Positions 19,801 through 31,689 are shown, numbered from the stretch's first letter. The stretch: DNA of 64,000 nucleotides from Hormiphora californensis (GCA_020137815.1 CM035362.1:3414414-3478413), one strand, 5' to 3'. Numbers and translations are program-made. The notes: a model not told the origin generated them from the letters alone.

Positions 19801-22545
19801 TTCAAAGGATTATTTGTGCCCTCAAAAACAAAAAATTTAGAGAGGGTTATTTAAAAAAAGGCCTAAAAAACATTTTTTTAGCCTCCGGAGAAGCCGGCCA
19901 TTAAAAAAATGTCTTCGATTTCCGAGTGAGTAGATTTGGACGTGGTGTTTTGTGTTTTTTTCAAAATACCGTAGAACTAGCTGATGACAAACAATCTAGC
20001 CACTAGACATAGTGTAGCGCCTTCTTCCAGACGGTCTAGAATGCCAGACGAGTCATATATGACCTATCGCCCTCAAGGGAGTTAAAGATTAGGTGGGTCA
20101 AAGTGAGGGAAACTGGGTCAAGTTGCGAAAGTTTCTTAGAGTTTAGGCGAAAAGTAAAGGGGAAAGTTCTTAGAGATAAAGTTTCTTAGAGATTAAAGTT
20201 TTTAGAGATAAAATTCTTAGAATGAAGATGGGTCAAAGTAGAAGGTTTTCTTAGAGATTAGGTGGGTCAAAGTGGGAAATGTTTCAAGAGATTAGGAGTC
20301 AAAGTGGGAAAGTTCTTAGAGATTAGGAAGGTTAAGGTGGAAGAAAGTTCCTTAGAGAATTAGGGGGGCGGGGGGTTCGCGTTCAAAAGTGGCAAAGTTT
20401 CTTAGAAATTAGGTGCGCGTCAAAGTGAGACAGTCTTCTTAGAGATCAGGTGGGTCAAAGTGGAGAAAGTGCCGATCAAAGTGAAGAGGTTACTAGAGAT
20501 TCGGAAAAGTTTTTAGAGATTGGGAAAGTTTACTTTGAGATTAAGATGCGGTCAAAGTCGAAAGTTTTTTTAGAGATTAGGGGGTCAAAGTGGAAAAGTT
20601 TCTTGCGGATTAGGTGGGTCAAAGTGCGCAAAGTTTCTTGGAGAGAATAGATGAGTCAAAAGTGAGAAGGTCTCTTATGATCAGCATGGGTCAAGTGGGA
20701 AAGAGAGATGAGGATTAGCTGCGATCAAGTGGAAGTTAATTGAAGAATAAGATGAGTCCAAAGTGCGCAGTAGTTTCTTAGACATTAGATGGGTCAAAAG
20801 AGATGCCGTCTCCTCTGAGATAAGGTTTTTCTTAGAAATAAGGTTTTAGAATTTGCGTTCTTAGAGATAAGGTTCTTAGAGAGAAGGTTTCTTGAGATAA
20901 TGGTTTCTTAGAGATAAGTTTCTTAGAGATAAAGGTCCTTAGAGATCAAAGTTTCTTAGAGATAAAGTTCCTTAGAGATAAAGTTTCTAAGGAGATAAAG
21001 TCCTTAGAGATAAAGTCTCTTAGACATAAGGTTCTTAGAGATTAAGGTTCTCAGAGAGATTAGAGTTTCGTAGAAAAGGGTTTTCTTAGAAATTACAGGG
21101 ATATCTTAGAGAAATTAAGGTTTCTTAGATATAAGGTTTCTTAGAGATAAGGTTTCTTAGAGCATAAGGTTCTAGAGATAAGGTTTGCTTAACGTTCTTA
21201 GAGATAGGTTTCTTAGAGATAAGGGTTCTTAGAGATAAGTTCTTAGAGATAAAGTTTCTTAGAGATAAAGCTTCCTTAGAGATACAATTTCTTAGAGATA
21301 AGTTCCTTAGCCAGATCAGTTTCTTAAGAGATAAGGTTTTAGATGATAAGGTTTCTCTAGAAGATTTACGGTTTCTAGAGATAAGCGTTCTTAGAGAGAA
21401 AGCGTTTCATAGAGCTATAGGTTCTTAGAGATATTAAAGTTTCTTTAAGAGATAAAGTTATTAGAGGATAAGTCCTAGAGATTAAAGTTCCTTAGCAATA
21501 GGTTTCTTAGAGATAGGTGGCTTTTTAGAGAAAGCTTTCTTAGAGATAAGCCGTTTCTAGAGATAAAGTTTCTCTAGAGATAAAGGTTTCTTAGAGATAA
21601 AGTTCCTTAGAGATAAAGTTCTTAGAGATAAGGTTTCTTAGACGATTGATGGTTGGTCAAAGTGGGAAAGTTTCTTAGAGATAAGATGGTCAAAGTGAGA
21701 AGCGTCTCTAGAGGTGCGGGTCGCGTCAAAGTGGAAGGATTTCTTAGCGATAGATGCCGTTCCCAAAGTGCGAGAAGGTTTCTTAGAGATGAGCATTGAG
21801 TGTAGAGTCAAAGTGGGAAAGTGTTGAAGATAAGATGAGTTTCTTAGAGATTAAGATGGCTTCAAAGTGAGAAGGGTTCTTAAAAGATTAGAGTGCGGGG
21901 TCAAAGTGAGAAAGTGGGTCTCAAAGGGGGAAGTTTCTGTATAGTTTAGGAAAGTTAAAGTGGAAAGGATTTTAGAGATAAAGTTTCTTAGAGATAAAGG
22001 TTCTTAGAGATTAAAGTTTCTTAGATATAAGATTGGACAAAGTGAAGAAGTTCTAACGAGATTAGGCGCGTGGTCAAAAGTCGGCGAATGTTCTTCAGAG
22101 TTTAGGTTTGCCGTCAAAGTAGGAAAGTTTCTTAGATATAAGATGCGCGTCAAAGTGAGAGGTTTCTTAGAGAATTAGGTGCGTCAAAGTGGGAATGAGT
22201 TTCTTCGAGCAGATTGAAGTTTCTAGAGATTGCGGAAAGTTTTCTTGAGATTAGCATGCCGGCTCAAAGTAGGGCAAAGTTTCTTAGAGCATTAGGGGGG
22301 TCAAAGTGGAAAAGTTCTTTGATATATAGGTGGCCGTCAAAGTGGGAAAGTTTCTTGGAGATCAGAAGATGAGTCAAGTGAGAATGTGTCTGAGCGATTC
22401 AGACTGCGTGTCCAAAGTGGGAAAGCTTTCTTGGAGATAAGATAGGTCAAAGTGAGAAGGTTTCTTAGAGATACAGATGGGTCAAAGTGGGAAAGTTTCT
22501 TAGAGTCGTGGATTGAGTGGCGTCAAAGTTGGAAGTTCTTAGAGA
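16880..22545. repeat. Satellite array of copy 2 (interrupted)
   Basis: Same 16-bp and 30-bp units as 380-6,885 and 11,743-12,215, but shorter and with frequent single-base indels. It is cut by a foldback element at 17,412-20,081. The stretch around 21,960-22,030 is the unoccupied LINE target. Confidence 0.92.
17412..20081. mobile_element. TTAA-flanked foldback element (piggyBac-like, non-autonomous)
   Basis: A 2,670-bp insertion flanked by TTAA (17,408-17,411 and 20,082-20,085). Copy 1 has a single TTAA at 987-990 in the same satellite context (ggtttcttaaagattaggtg), an empty site. Termini are imperfect inverted repeats (cctttaaggcgag and the complement of ctatcgccctcaaggg). The two halves are long inverted copies: words gtggttctggctaat, cccaattgtcgtaaatt and tcatatatgactc recur in reverse on the right. 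The motif tcatatatga occurs near 17,552, 19,692 and 20,052. No transposase ORF is present. A TTAA target and CCYTT-type ends fit piggyBac-like MITEs. Confidence 0.85.
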
Positions 22546-22634
22546 TTACCAAAAATAATAATTTTTGATATTTGGTTAACTGCCGAAGAAGCCGCGACCA
22601 GATGGAACTACTCAATAAGTGCCTTTCGCTCACA

Positions 22635-23479
22635 CAGCCTGTCGACACACTACACTCAAATCTCAGTAATTTCAAATTTTCGCCCCTTCAAATGTGTAGA
22701 ATACTAAATGCAAACTGAACCTGCGGGGAGGTGCCATCTCATAACTCACCTGGGCTAGCCACCAGAGTCCAAAAAACCACTCAAAAAGCGTCAAAAATCA
22801 ATTTCGATCTTGCCAGGAAAACGACGGCATCACGAGATCCTCGTCAAATTCTAAGGCATCCTCGTATAATTCTCAGCCTCCCCAATTCAGACCAGTTCCG
22901 GAGAATGAGCGTATGAAAAGAAGCAAAAAGGCGAACAATATCATGGGCCGTAAGGCGCTCAACTGCCTAAAATAGATGACTGAGGAATTCCTGTTGTTTA
23001 GTCTATTGTAACAATCTCCACGTGCGCTCTCTCTTTTCTGCCCAACTTACCCCTTTTCCCCTTCCAAGATCAGAAAAGAAGAGCGCAAGTGAGATTGTTA
23101 CAATAGACTAAACACATGGAATTCAGGCATCTATTTTTAGCCAGTTGCAGCCCTTCCTCCCATATATTGTTCACTTTTAGCTTATTTCATCGCCGCATTT
23201 CTCCGAACTGGTATATGAATTGCGATGAGCCTAAGAATTATAGAGGATGCCTTATGAATTTGACGAGGAATCTCGTAGCATGCCGGTAACGCTCTTCCTC
23301 AAATCGGACAATTGATTTTTATTATAGACCTTTTTGAGTGTTTCTGAGACCTCTGGTGGCTGACCCAGTGGGTTATGAGATAGTGCCACCTCCAGCAGTT
23401 TCAATTTAGTAGTCTACACATTTGCAACAGAAAAATTTGAAAGTATGAGATTTGAAGTGTAGTTGTCGAAGGACTGCTG
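22635..23479. mobile_element. 845-bp foldback element in copy 2
   Basis: Inserted in copy 2 between gctcaca and acaatatt; copy 1 reads gctcacaatattt at 12,296 with no insert, giving a 3-bp ACA duplication. Ends are CAGCCTGTCGAC... and ...GGACTGCTG. The arms are inverted over nearly the full length, and a near-perfect inner palindrome (gtttagtctattgtaacaat and its complement) sits at about 22,990-23,115. No ORF of note. Confidence 0.85.
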
Positions 23480-23801
23480 ACAATATTATATCTTCTTACC
23501 GTATAATTCAGTTTCAGACAAAATGGGTTTTCATTACCGTTTTCCCACTATAAGCAAAAGTGGATAGACTGCAAGTCATGAGACATAAACTGGTTCTAAT
23601 CTGATAGAGTATGGGCCTGACCCTTTCTCTCGGAGCGTGCGATAACCATGGTCATGAGCATGACAATTTGATCAGCCATTGTGCAAGCAGTAAAGCAGTA
23701 CCACGCACCAGGATGGCTTAATATACCTTGTTCCCATAACCATTTGAGAATTCAGTTCCATTAGATAACTTATTGTAACAAGGTACTGTAGTTGGTGTGC
23801 C

Positions 23802-25045
23802 ATGGGGGACGGACAGCACTGTTGTGCTGAGTATCAAATAGATGAAGAAGCGATGCGACGAACGACTACAGGTAAGGGAGTCTTCTGTCAGAGCATTGGG
23901 GAAAACAGTCGTGCTGAACCTCAGGTCAAGTGCAATGCTATTTTTGCACTGAGATCTCAGGTTTCAGTGACGGCTATTCCCTGAAATAAGGCAACAGCCG
24001 TCCTGAAACCTGAGATCTCAGGTTCAGTGAAAATAGCAGTGCCACTGACCTGAGGTTAGGCACGACTGTTTCCCCAATGGCCTGACAAGAGATCTTCTCT
24101 TCAGGGTGCGGAGGTGTTAAAGGAAACCAAGCGACTATCGTCAATGCGGTTGTGGTCGACACTAAACTAAATAGTTCATTGTTATCCCTACAGGCACTGA
24201 ACGACAAGATTCGCGAGGCTCTGAAAGCTGAGCCTGCGAGATTGTCCACCAGGACTCAGTGCCCTCTCTCCTCACTCCCATTTGGTGTATTGATTCTCTA
24301 CTCCATGCTTGATATCCTACACAAGTCTTACAGGGAAGCGGTAAATGTTAAGCATTCTCACAAATATGGTTAAACATTGTTAACCATTATATCTCTTGAG
24401 AAATATACCGCACGTTTTTTACATAACTCAGCAACTTCGTGTCGATTCTGTCAGTCCAATGTAAAACCCATGCAGCCGGCGGGTATTTCCTATGGTTGAG
24501 TTATGGATCCCTGCTGGGTACTCCAGACAGGGGATTATACCCTCGGGAGATGATTAGAGTTGTGTGTAGCGCGAGAGGGATAGCGACAGGACAATGGGCT
24601 CTCAGGAGCAGTTCAGGATCATAGGGCATGAAATTAGAGCGACATATTGAGAATGAGGGGGGAGTTGCTAGCATCAAACAAATGTTTAGCACACTCAAAA
24701 AACCACACACGTGAGTGGATGGCACGGGACATCAGAGGCCCCTTGTCATGAGTACGTTCTTACTCCACACCACAGTGATCAATACACCTCCATGCGTACG
24801 GCGGGGGAGCCTCCTACCTCAACCATTGATCACATCCCAATACAAGAGGTAATTGGTCCGATCGGAAAGCCTGTTCCCGCCAAAACCAGAGGCAATCAAC
24901 ATGGCTGCGTATTGGGAGGATGTATGAGGTCGCTAGACTGGATTTCTCAATCACACGCTGAAGGGAGCTCATTACGAGGACAGGAGTGTTCGATCCTACA
25001 GATTACCTTGTGAGTCCCTGCAAAGACCAATTATTCGCATCAACA
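23802..25045 (+). pseudogene. Second LicD-like gene copy, frame-broken
   Basis: Corresponds exon for exon to 12,627-13,885. Exon 1 starts with the same ATG (MGDGQHC) but an extra base shifts the frame before the donor. Exon 2 (about 24,198-24,340) and exon 3 (from about 24,476) carry several 1-base gains and losses; the LicD motif SYGSLLG is still read, but the following DDDID region is destroyed. The damage is mostly indels, with few substitutions. It is either a decayed copy or a correct copy represented by uncorrected long-read sequence. Confidence 0.8.
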
Positions 25046-25046
25046 A

Positions 25047-25130
25047 GTAAACAACCATCAGAATCGTTATTTAGTCACAGGACTGGTTATCAGCCAATCA
25101 GGACATATTACTGATTCGGTCGGTTCTTCC
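25047..25130 (+). mobile_element. CCAAT/E-box MITE, copy 2 (noisy)
   Basis: Same position after the LicD copy as the element at 13,879. Words aagtaaacaacc, gactggttatcagccaatca and ttcggtcggtt are preserved; the rest shows small indels. Confidence 0.75.
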
Positions 25131-25199
25131 ACTGATATTAACACTATCTAACGAATGTTTAGTATAGTCGTCTAGACGCCCGTTCCAACGCCTGTCTCC

Positions 25200-26265
25200 C
25201 TATAGTCTAACGCGATATTTTGACCTAAGACGGGCCTTGTATGAGTATGACGAGATCAGACTTTTCAGATATCATATTGGACGGGACCTCTGTATCTCAT
25301 TTCTTCAGTTCACATGAGAGGGAGAGGCGTAGCCGAGGAAGGAGGCGGAGGGGTTCAAACCTATAACGCGCCAAGTGGCAAGAGTTTAACTAGGTTATAT
25401 ACCCTCCGCTTTGAAGTATGTCTTGCTCTGTTCAAGTATTAAACACTAACAAAGGAGAGAACACTAATCAAAACACACACAGGAGAACTGAAACACGTTC
25501 AAAACACTCTCATATGAGGTGACAACTGTTTGTTAACAGTACAATCCGTTTGCTCAAGGAATAGGAGTAGTGAAAGAAATATCCTGAATAAGGGCATGTC
25601 AACAACATAACAACAGAGGACAGAGCATAGTGAGACAAAGCGGGAGAATAAGATAGAAGTAATTGAACGGAATGTGTTCCTTTCTTTCTCAAATCAATGT
25701 AGTGTGTAAGATTGCTTGCAAATAGTTGTTTCCCGATCGTGTATTTTGTCAAGAACTGAATCACTTTACACACACTTTTGAATGTTACACAAATAAATAA
25801 CCTCGCCAGTGGAATATCTTGCCGCTGGACTCGCGCTGTTTATTGAGAAGCCGCGCCAGTGGGAACGGGTCTCTTTGCGCAACTGCGGCGCAATTATATT
25901 TAAGTAGCAGGCCACCTATGATAAATCAGTTCTACAGCGCTAGCGCGTGATGAAAACTCGTATCAGCAACTTTGTCTGCGTTTCATATGTACTATCCTTG
26001 TAGGTCAACTGTGACCAAAAAAACAACCTTAGTCTGAGTTGTTGAGTAACTCAACAAGTCAACAAGTCAGACTCAGAGCATTAGCCTGACAGGAGTCAGA
26101 CGGGCTAGAGACGGGGTCGGGGCTTCAGATGGGGTTGGAACGGCGTCTAGATCAGACGGTCTTGAGATGTGACTGGACCTTGTTATGTTTTAATTACATT
26201 TGTAAATGAAGCGGAGCCTCGCTTTAAAATGGCGCGCCGTCGGCTACGAAACTGAGCTGGACCTA
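25200..26265. mobile_element. Insertion with inverted ends, shortened in copy 1
   Basis: Copy 2 has about 1 kb here that copy 1 lacks. The left edge (tctagacgcccgttccaacg) is inverted at the right (ggttggaacggcgtctaga, about 26,132). Copy 1 keeps only a short version (tctagacgccgttccaacgc at about 14,022 followed by about 70 bp), consistent with an internally deleted MITE. A hairpin of about 50 bp (gtctgagttgttgagtaactc) lies at 26,031-26,080. No ORF of note. Confidence 0.55.
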
Positions 26266-27049
26266 TTGAATTGTGTTTTGAGCGTGTATTTTATTCTAAA
26301 TGTATGCGTTCCACTGTTCAACTAAACTGTTTTAAGTCGTGTATTTCCTCCATTTCCTTCTAATCCATCGGGAATTATAGTTTTTGAATACCTAGACTTC
26401 TAGCACCAGAAGGGTTGGAAGATTGGAATTTTAATTTGGAACTATAGTTCCAATTCCCACTCGGTCATTGCAGTCATGAGATGGATCGCAACCCTTGAAC
26501 CCCTGAAATCTACCAGCACAAAACCGTCGTTCGCATTCACCCACACTATTTTAGATCAATTGAAGGTCATGTTTACATTGAGAGAAATGACTAGAGGAAT
26601 GGGAGAGCCGAGTAAAAAGGAGTCTCCAGCTGCTGAGCCCTACTCAAGGCAGATCACGACTAAAAATGAACGCATATCCTCTAACCCTTTGGAGACGATT
26701 GAGGATGAACATCTTCCTAGACCATAGCTTCCTTATTCCTGGCCGTTCAACTAGGATTCAAATAAGTGTCCCCTCTCCTCCAGAAAGTTGTTTTTTTTTT
26801 TTTAGAATTCTGTCGACCGGGGGCTATGTCCCCAAAGAGGTTGACAAAATAACAGCTCTATACTATCTAGTCGAGCATGGGATTAGCGGTCCTCCACTGC
26901 TAATCAATGCCAAATGTGAGTTAAGTTTTTCCACTTATTATTTTGGTCAACTAGAACAATGGTAAGATGCTGGTCTGAGTCAGGATTCAATAAAGAGAGT
27001 GTTGACATGTTGCCTAAAACGTTGAGTTAGGTACATCGCAGTTCGCACT

Positions 27050-27290
27050 TTGCATGATTTAGATTTAACCCATTTCCTTTATTCTTGATTAGTCATGGTG
27101 TTATGTTGTATATGTTCTAACTCTCCTTTACGATCGGAGCTCGCGAAAAGGGGGTCGAGCTAGGCAATAGCTTTGCATGATTTAGATTTAACCCAATTAC
27201 TCTTCTTTTATTCTTGATTAGTCATGGTGTTATGTTCTAACTCTCCTTTACGACCGGAGCTCGCGAAAAGGGGGTCGAGCTAGGCAATAG
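27050..27290. repeat. Tandem duplication of about 120 bp
   Basis: Two copies starting ttgcatgatttagatttaac (27,050 and 27,173) and ending with ggagctcgcgaaaagggggt and cgagctaggcaa. Relatives of the last 55 bp occur at 58,406-58,466 and 59,656-59,717, and in part at 39,961-39,995, so the ending belongs to a dispersed repeat. Confidence 0.75.
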
Positions 27291-27434
27291 TCATGTATAG
27301 CATGGATGATTTTTAATGTGTACCTACGGCTACATAGCGCTTTCTCTTTTTATTTAGTTGGCAAAAACAAACACTACAGAGTGAGTCGCTTTCTCTCTCT
27401 ATTTTTCTCTCCGTCTCTCCTGCAGTATGCACTA

Positions 27435-28232
27435 GGGTAAACCGGGGCAATTCGACAACCTGGGGCAATTCGATAAGTACTGCCCCGTCTCTCACCTAGT
27501 TAGAGCTATCATAATGACGTCATCCTATCTCAGAAGAAAAACTGCTCGTTCGAGCCTGCCTGCCGTTACCACTAAATAGGCTCTAGATCAATTTCCGTAT
27601 TTGAAAAAACAGCCTGAAAGCTAAAATGCATCAGCTTTCAGATGGTATAAAATATTTAAAAAAAAAATAGTTCGCGTTTCTCATTCCAAAATTCGGTAAA
27701 TTAATGATTACCGGGGCAATTCCGAGAACAAACGGGGGGGCAATTCGAAAATGGGCAATTGGTTAACACAAAAGGGGGCATGTGGTTAAATCCCGGGCCA
27801 ATGATGTGCAGTGCTTGTACCACGTGATCCGCGTGATACCGGGGCAATTCGAACAAGAACGACCAGAGTTGTTGTAGATTGCGTGTAGATTACATTGTTT
27901 CGAATTTGCCCCCACCTTCTAACAACACCGGCGGGAATCTTCTTCTGGTGTTGTGGGGACGTTCACGTGAACTACCACGTGACGAAATAAAGCACTCCTA
28001 TGGTGTTGTTCACGAATTTGCCCCCCCCCAGTGGTACCATTTTTTGACCAAAATTTTTTAAATTAGTTATTAGTTAAGTAAATGATGGTCCCCTAGAGTT
28101 GAAATTTATCTGACTTTGAAAGAGAAAATAAGGAACTTATCCTATATAATTTTTTTCATTGTATATTTTTTTTAAATGGGCTAGGTGAGAACTGAATAAG
28201 TAAAAAGTTAACCATTTTGCCCCGGTTTACCC
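27435..28232. mobile_element. 798-bp element with TA target duplication
   Basis: Inverted ends GGGTAAACCGGGGCAA at both termini, flanked by TA (27,433-27,434 and 28,233-28,234). The word ccggggcaattcga recurs several times inside the left half and near 27,840. A TA target fits Tc1/mariner-type MITEs. No transposase frame. Confidence 0.75.
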
Positions 28233-28599
28233 TATATAAAAAGTAAGTGGATGTAGCTTGTATGTGGCTGTTTTTTGTCTCTCTCTTCATTGAGGGCTCT
28301 CTCTTGAGCTAAATCATATTTCATAATCGTATCTCGACGTATCGTGTCGTCTCTACCCCAAGCGGCAAGCAATTATACCCCTTATTATATTGCTGAACAC
28401 TTATACACTTTGGTCAGTTAGGGAGATGCAGATATAGAAGACGTGCTAAATGAATTTAGTACTGCATTCCTCCATATCACTCCTACACTTGTTAGGTTTG
28501 CATAACTGCAGTTTTGAACGGCTCCCGGACTAGTCCAGTCGGTTATAAGTCTAAACACCGTTTTGAACTGGTCGGTTATTGATGCAGTACTTGGTCACT

Positions 28600-28880
28600 G
28601 ATCAGCACCCCGCATCTTGTCTACCGCACCCTCACACAACCCACACCCTTTAAATCATACGGTGTATTGTTTGTGGCTATAATGCGGGGTTGATCTATAA
28701 TACCGAACCCTCTCACAACCCGCACCCTCACACAACCCGCACCCTCACACAACCCGCACCCTCACACAACCCGCACCCTCACACAACCCGCACCCTCACA
28801 CAACCCACACCCTCGATACGATGTATTGTTCGTGTCTATAATGCGGGGTTGATCTATATAACCGAACCCTCTCACAACTG
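28600..28880. repeat. 17-bp tandem repeat with flanking duplication
   Basis: About seven units of cacacaacccgcaccct at 28,705-28,810. On each side is a related sequence (tataatgcggggttgatcta at 28,679 and 28,839). Not a telomeric repeat. Confidence 0.85.
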
Positions 28881-28946
28881 CGGGGCTGATATTGCAGTAC
28901 GTCTCTGATACATGTAGGTCGTACATGATGCGGAACAAGTTTCCGT

Positions 28947-28952
<6 letters not shown>

Positions 28953-29029
<77 letters not shown>
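28953..29029. repeat. (GA)n microsatellite
   Basis: Almost pure agagag for 76 bp with one t interruption near 29,010. Confidence 0.98.
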
Positions 29030-29509
29030 ACATTGCCCCTACTTGTCACTGCTACTACTCACTACTTCTGTGTGTGCCTCACTATTTGGTATAGCTGAGT
29101 ACATGTACGACTTGTATCCTGCTTATTTTAATTTTATATTTTGTAACCCTGCATTGTAGCTTAGAATTAGAGAAAATTTGTAGCTCGGGGTGTCCTCCAC
29201 GAAACTAAATTCAGTTTAGTGTTGAAATTTAGAAGTCAAGTTAGTGAGCGACTAATATCTCGCTAAACTTTAGATAACCGTCCACGAACAACATGTTTCG
29301 AGGCTTGGTCCGACCCATGTGATACTGAGGTGTTATACATGTGATAGAATGCGACACCCAATGGGCACTCTCTCTTTTCCATCACGTGAAGATATCAGCG
29401 TGACATACAATAACGTGGAACGTAATGTGTGAATTGAGATAGAGATCCACTGGCCAATCAGGACACTTGATTCTCAATGTGCGATAATTAATAGCCAGTG
29501 CCACACCTG

Positions 29510-29870
29510 AGAGGGGGATAACGAGAGGGGCAATGGGCATAATGAAAGGGGGAACCGGGAATGAGAGATTGGGAGATAGGAGGGAAAGAGTCAAGAGATG
29601 GAGAATGAGATATGAGAATGAGTTTGGGAAAGAGAGGAGAATGAGAAGGGGGGGGGGAATTAGAGGGGGAATGAGAGGGGGATAATGAGCGGGGGAGTGA
29701 AAGATTGGGATATAGTGGGAATGAGAGGGGGAATGAGAGGGGGAATGAGAGATGGGAATGAGTTTGGGAGAGAAGAGGGAATGAGAGGGGAGAATGAGAG
29801 GGGGGACTGAGATTGGGAGAGAGGGGAATGAGAGGGGAATGAGAGAGAAGGAGAGAGAGAGAGAGACTAT
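29510..29870. repeat. Purine-rich minisatellite (gaatgagaggggg)
   Basis: Irregular repeats of gggaatgagagggg over 350 bp. The 204-codon minus-strand frame here is Ser/Pro/Leu low complexity and is not a gene. Confidence 0.85.
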
Positions 29871-29985
29871 AAGAGAGGTATATGTACTTACTTTTGATAC
29901 TTTTGCTATGATTTTGCTAGTTAAACATAATACAGGCAATTCTATCCGGTATAATATTTCATTTTGGCCCCCTAGTACATATCTT

Positions 29986-31129
29986 GGCAGGTGCACAGTT
30001 GCTCGACAGTCTATTTCTGGCTGCTATTTCTGGCTGCTATTTCTGGCTGCTATTTCTGGCTGCTATTTCTGGCTGCAAGACCTATTTCTGGCTGCAAGAC
30101 CTATTTCTGGCTGCAAGACCTATTTCTGGCTGCTAGACCTATTTCTGGCTGCGAGCAGCCAGAAATAGATTTTAGCAGCCAGAAATAGGGTTTCTCTCAC
30201 GTGATTTCTCTATCTCTGTATGGGATACGAGAGACGAATCAGTGAAGTAATTCGGTATCTGCAACTAATTGGGTATCATGGGATACGGGAGACGAATCGG
30301 TGAAATGATTCGGTATCTGCAACGAATTGGGTATGGGATACGGGACCTGCCAAATTAGTTGCAGATCGAGTATGGTGTTGTCCTCATTCGGGCGCTGCTG
30401 CTGCACGTGTTGGCGAGGAAGATGGTGGTCGCATAGGAACTGGTCCACTATGGTGCGTATTCGGATCCAGGTTTACGGTCCTCGATACCTTCCGGCAGGC
30501 ACACAGGTTGAAACGCCGCAGGATCCGGAGCGGAGATGTGGGCCTGTTCAGAGGGCAGGCCTGAAGCTGGTGTCTTCCCTCCATACAGAGGGAGCAAATG
30601 TCGAGGCTCCTCCTCGATGTTGTCCCCGATCAAGGAGTGTTCGTGGTTTTGTCGTTTCGTGGGAGAGAAGGTATAGGAACTGTCCGGTGGCGGCATAATT
30701 GATTGCGATGCCTTGACGTCAAAAATTTGGCCTTTTATAATGGATTGTCATAATATTAATGGGTCCCACCCACCTTGTTTGTGACACGAGGCATGAAAAG
30801 TTACACGATAAGAGATCTGTTTATCGGTTATGCTATCCCGACATATTACACAGCGTGATATGAGATCAGTTTATCGGTGATTTGACGCAATGGGTGTGAT
30901 AACACATATTCGATGGCGTAAATTTCAAGTTGGGAGCTAGGGGACCCTATTTCTGGCTGCTATTTCTGGCTGCTAAATCTATTTCTGGCTGCTTGCAGCC
31001 AGAAATAGGTCTAGCAGCCAGAAATAGGTCTTGCAGCCAGAAATAGGTCTAGCAGCCAGAAATAGCAGCCAGAAATAGCAGCCAGAAATAGCAGCCAGAA
31101 ATAGACTGTCGAGCAACTGTGCACCTGCC
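29986..31129. mobile_element. 1,144-bp element with 8-bp target duplication (hAT-like MITE)
   Basis: Flanked by CATATCTT (29,978-29,985 and 31,130-31,137). Ends are perfect inverted repeats GGCAGGTGCACAG, extending to gttgctcgacagtc. Just inside each end is an array of 13-bp units (ctatttctggctg) in inverted orientation: about 30,011-30,190 on the left and 30,948-31,102 on the right. The middle has a duplicated block of about 70 bp (gggatacgagagacgaatc) at 30,220-30,350. The 8-bp duplication suggests hAT-type mobilisation; the superfamily is inference. Subterminal repeats of this kind are usual transposase-binding sites. Confidence 0.85.
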
Positions 31130-31689
31130 CATATCTTGAGAAGTACTGTCTAATTATACTCTTTCATATATCCTCTCATATTTCTGGGGTATGCACATAA
31201 GGAATTCTCTCTCTCCCTCTTATCTCGTTCCTTTAAAATGATTTTTTCAATTTTAAACAGTTTCAATATCTCAAGTTCATCATGTAAGCATGTATGTCAA
31301 AGACAGTCGTGGCCATTTTGGCATGTTTGGGTCATTTTGGGGTCGTTTTGGGAACGCATTTCCACAATAGTAAAATTTAGTTTCAATTTAGACAGCGTTT
31401 GGGTTGGCTAAATTCTCAGCCTGTTTAGTCGAAATTTTAGTGTTATGTTAGTGGGGCTTATATGGGTTCAGTGTGAAATGGGGCGTGAAATCACGTGACT
31501 TGTACCACGTGGAGGGGGTTTTAGTATGGAACTAATCCCTCTCTAAAACCCTACTCAAAGCACAAAAAACAAACACTAATTCTGTAGTTCGTGGACGAAA
31601 TCGATAGAGCTCTCCAATTTTCACACTCAAAAGGCCTAATTAGTCGAGATCTAAAAGTTTAGTACGGTTCGTGGAGGACACCCGGAAGT

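Larger units (their letters stand above)
16440..26975. repeat. Duplication copy 2
   Basis: Repeats the order of 1-15,990: left flank, satellite, the unrecognised minus-strand stretch, LicD gene, hairpin elements, 3' flank up to the word gagacgattg. Differences are of two kinds: whole transposable elements present in one copy only, and a very high density of 1-2 base indels in copy 2, often extra c or g bases (ggg becoming gcg or gccg). Copy 2 has neither LINE. Confidence 0.9.
29187..31684. mobile_element. Outer inverted-repeat element hosting a nested element
   Basis: The ends cggggtgtcctccacgaa (29,186) and ttcgtggaggacacccgg (31,667) are inverted copies. Inner words (aaatttagtttcaatttag near 31,374, ctaaattcagtttagtgttg near 29,206) are also related. 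Between them lies the 1,144-bp element 29,986-31,129 and a G-rich simple repeat. No ORF can be supported. Target duplication unclear. Confidence 0.6.

Noticed and set aside
26476-26965. Frames of 83 and 99 codons in copy 2
   Set aside because: Not preserved as the same frames in copy 1 and interrupted by indels; more likely chance.
28690-28820. Telomeric repeat
   Set aside because: The unit cacacaacccgcaccct does not match TTAGGG or known animal telomere repeats and is short and internal.
29382-29996. 204-codon Ser/Leu/Pro frame on the minus strand
   Set aside because: Low-complexity translation of a purine-rich minisatellite.
30327-30698. Frame of 123 codons and overlapping minus frames
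   Set aside because: They lie inside a 1,144-bp MITE, overlap one another, and have no recognisable motif.
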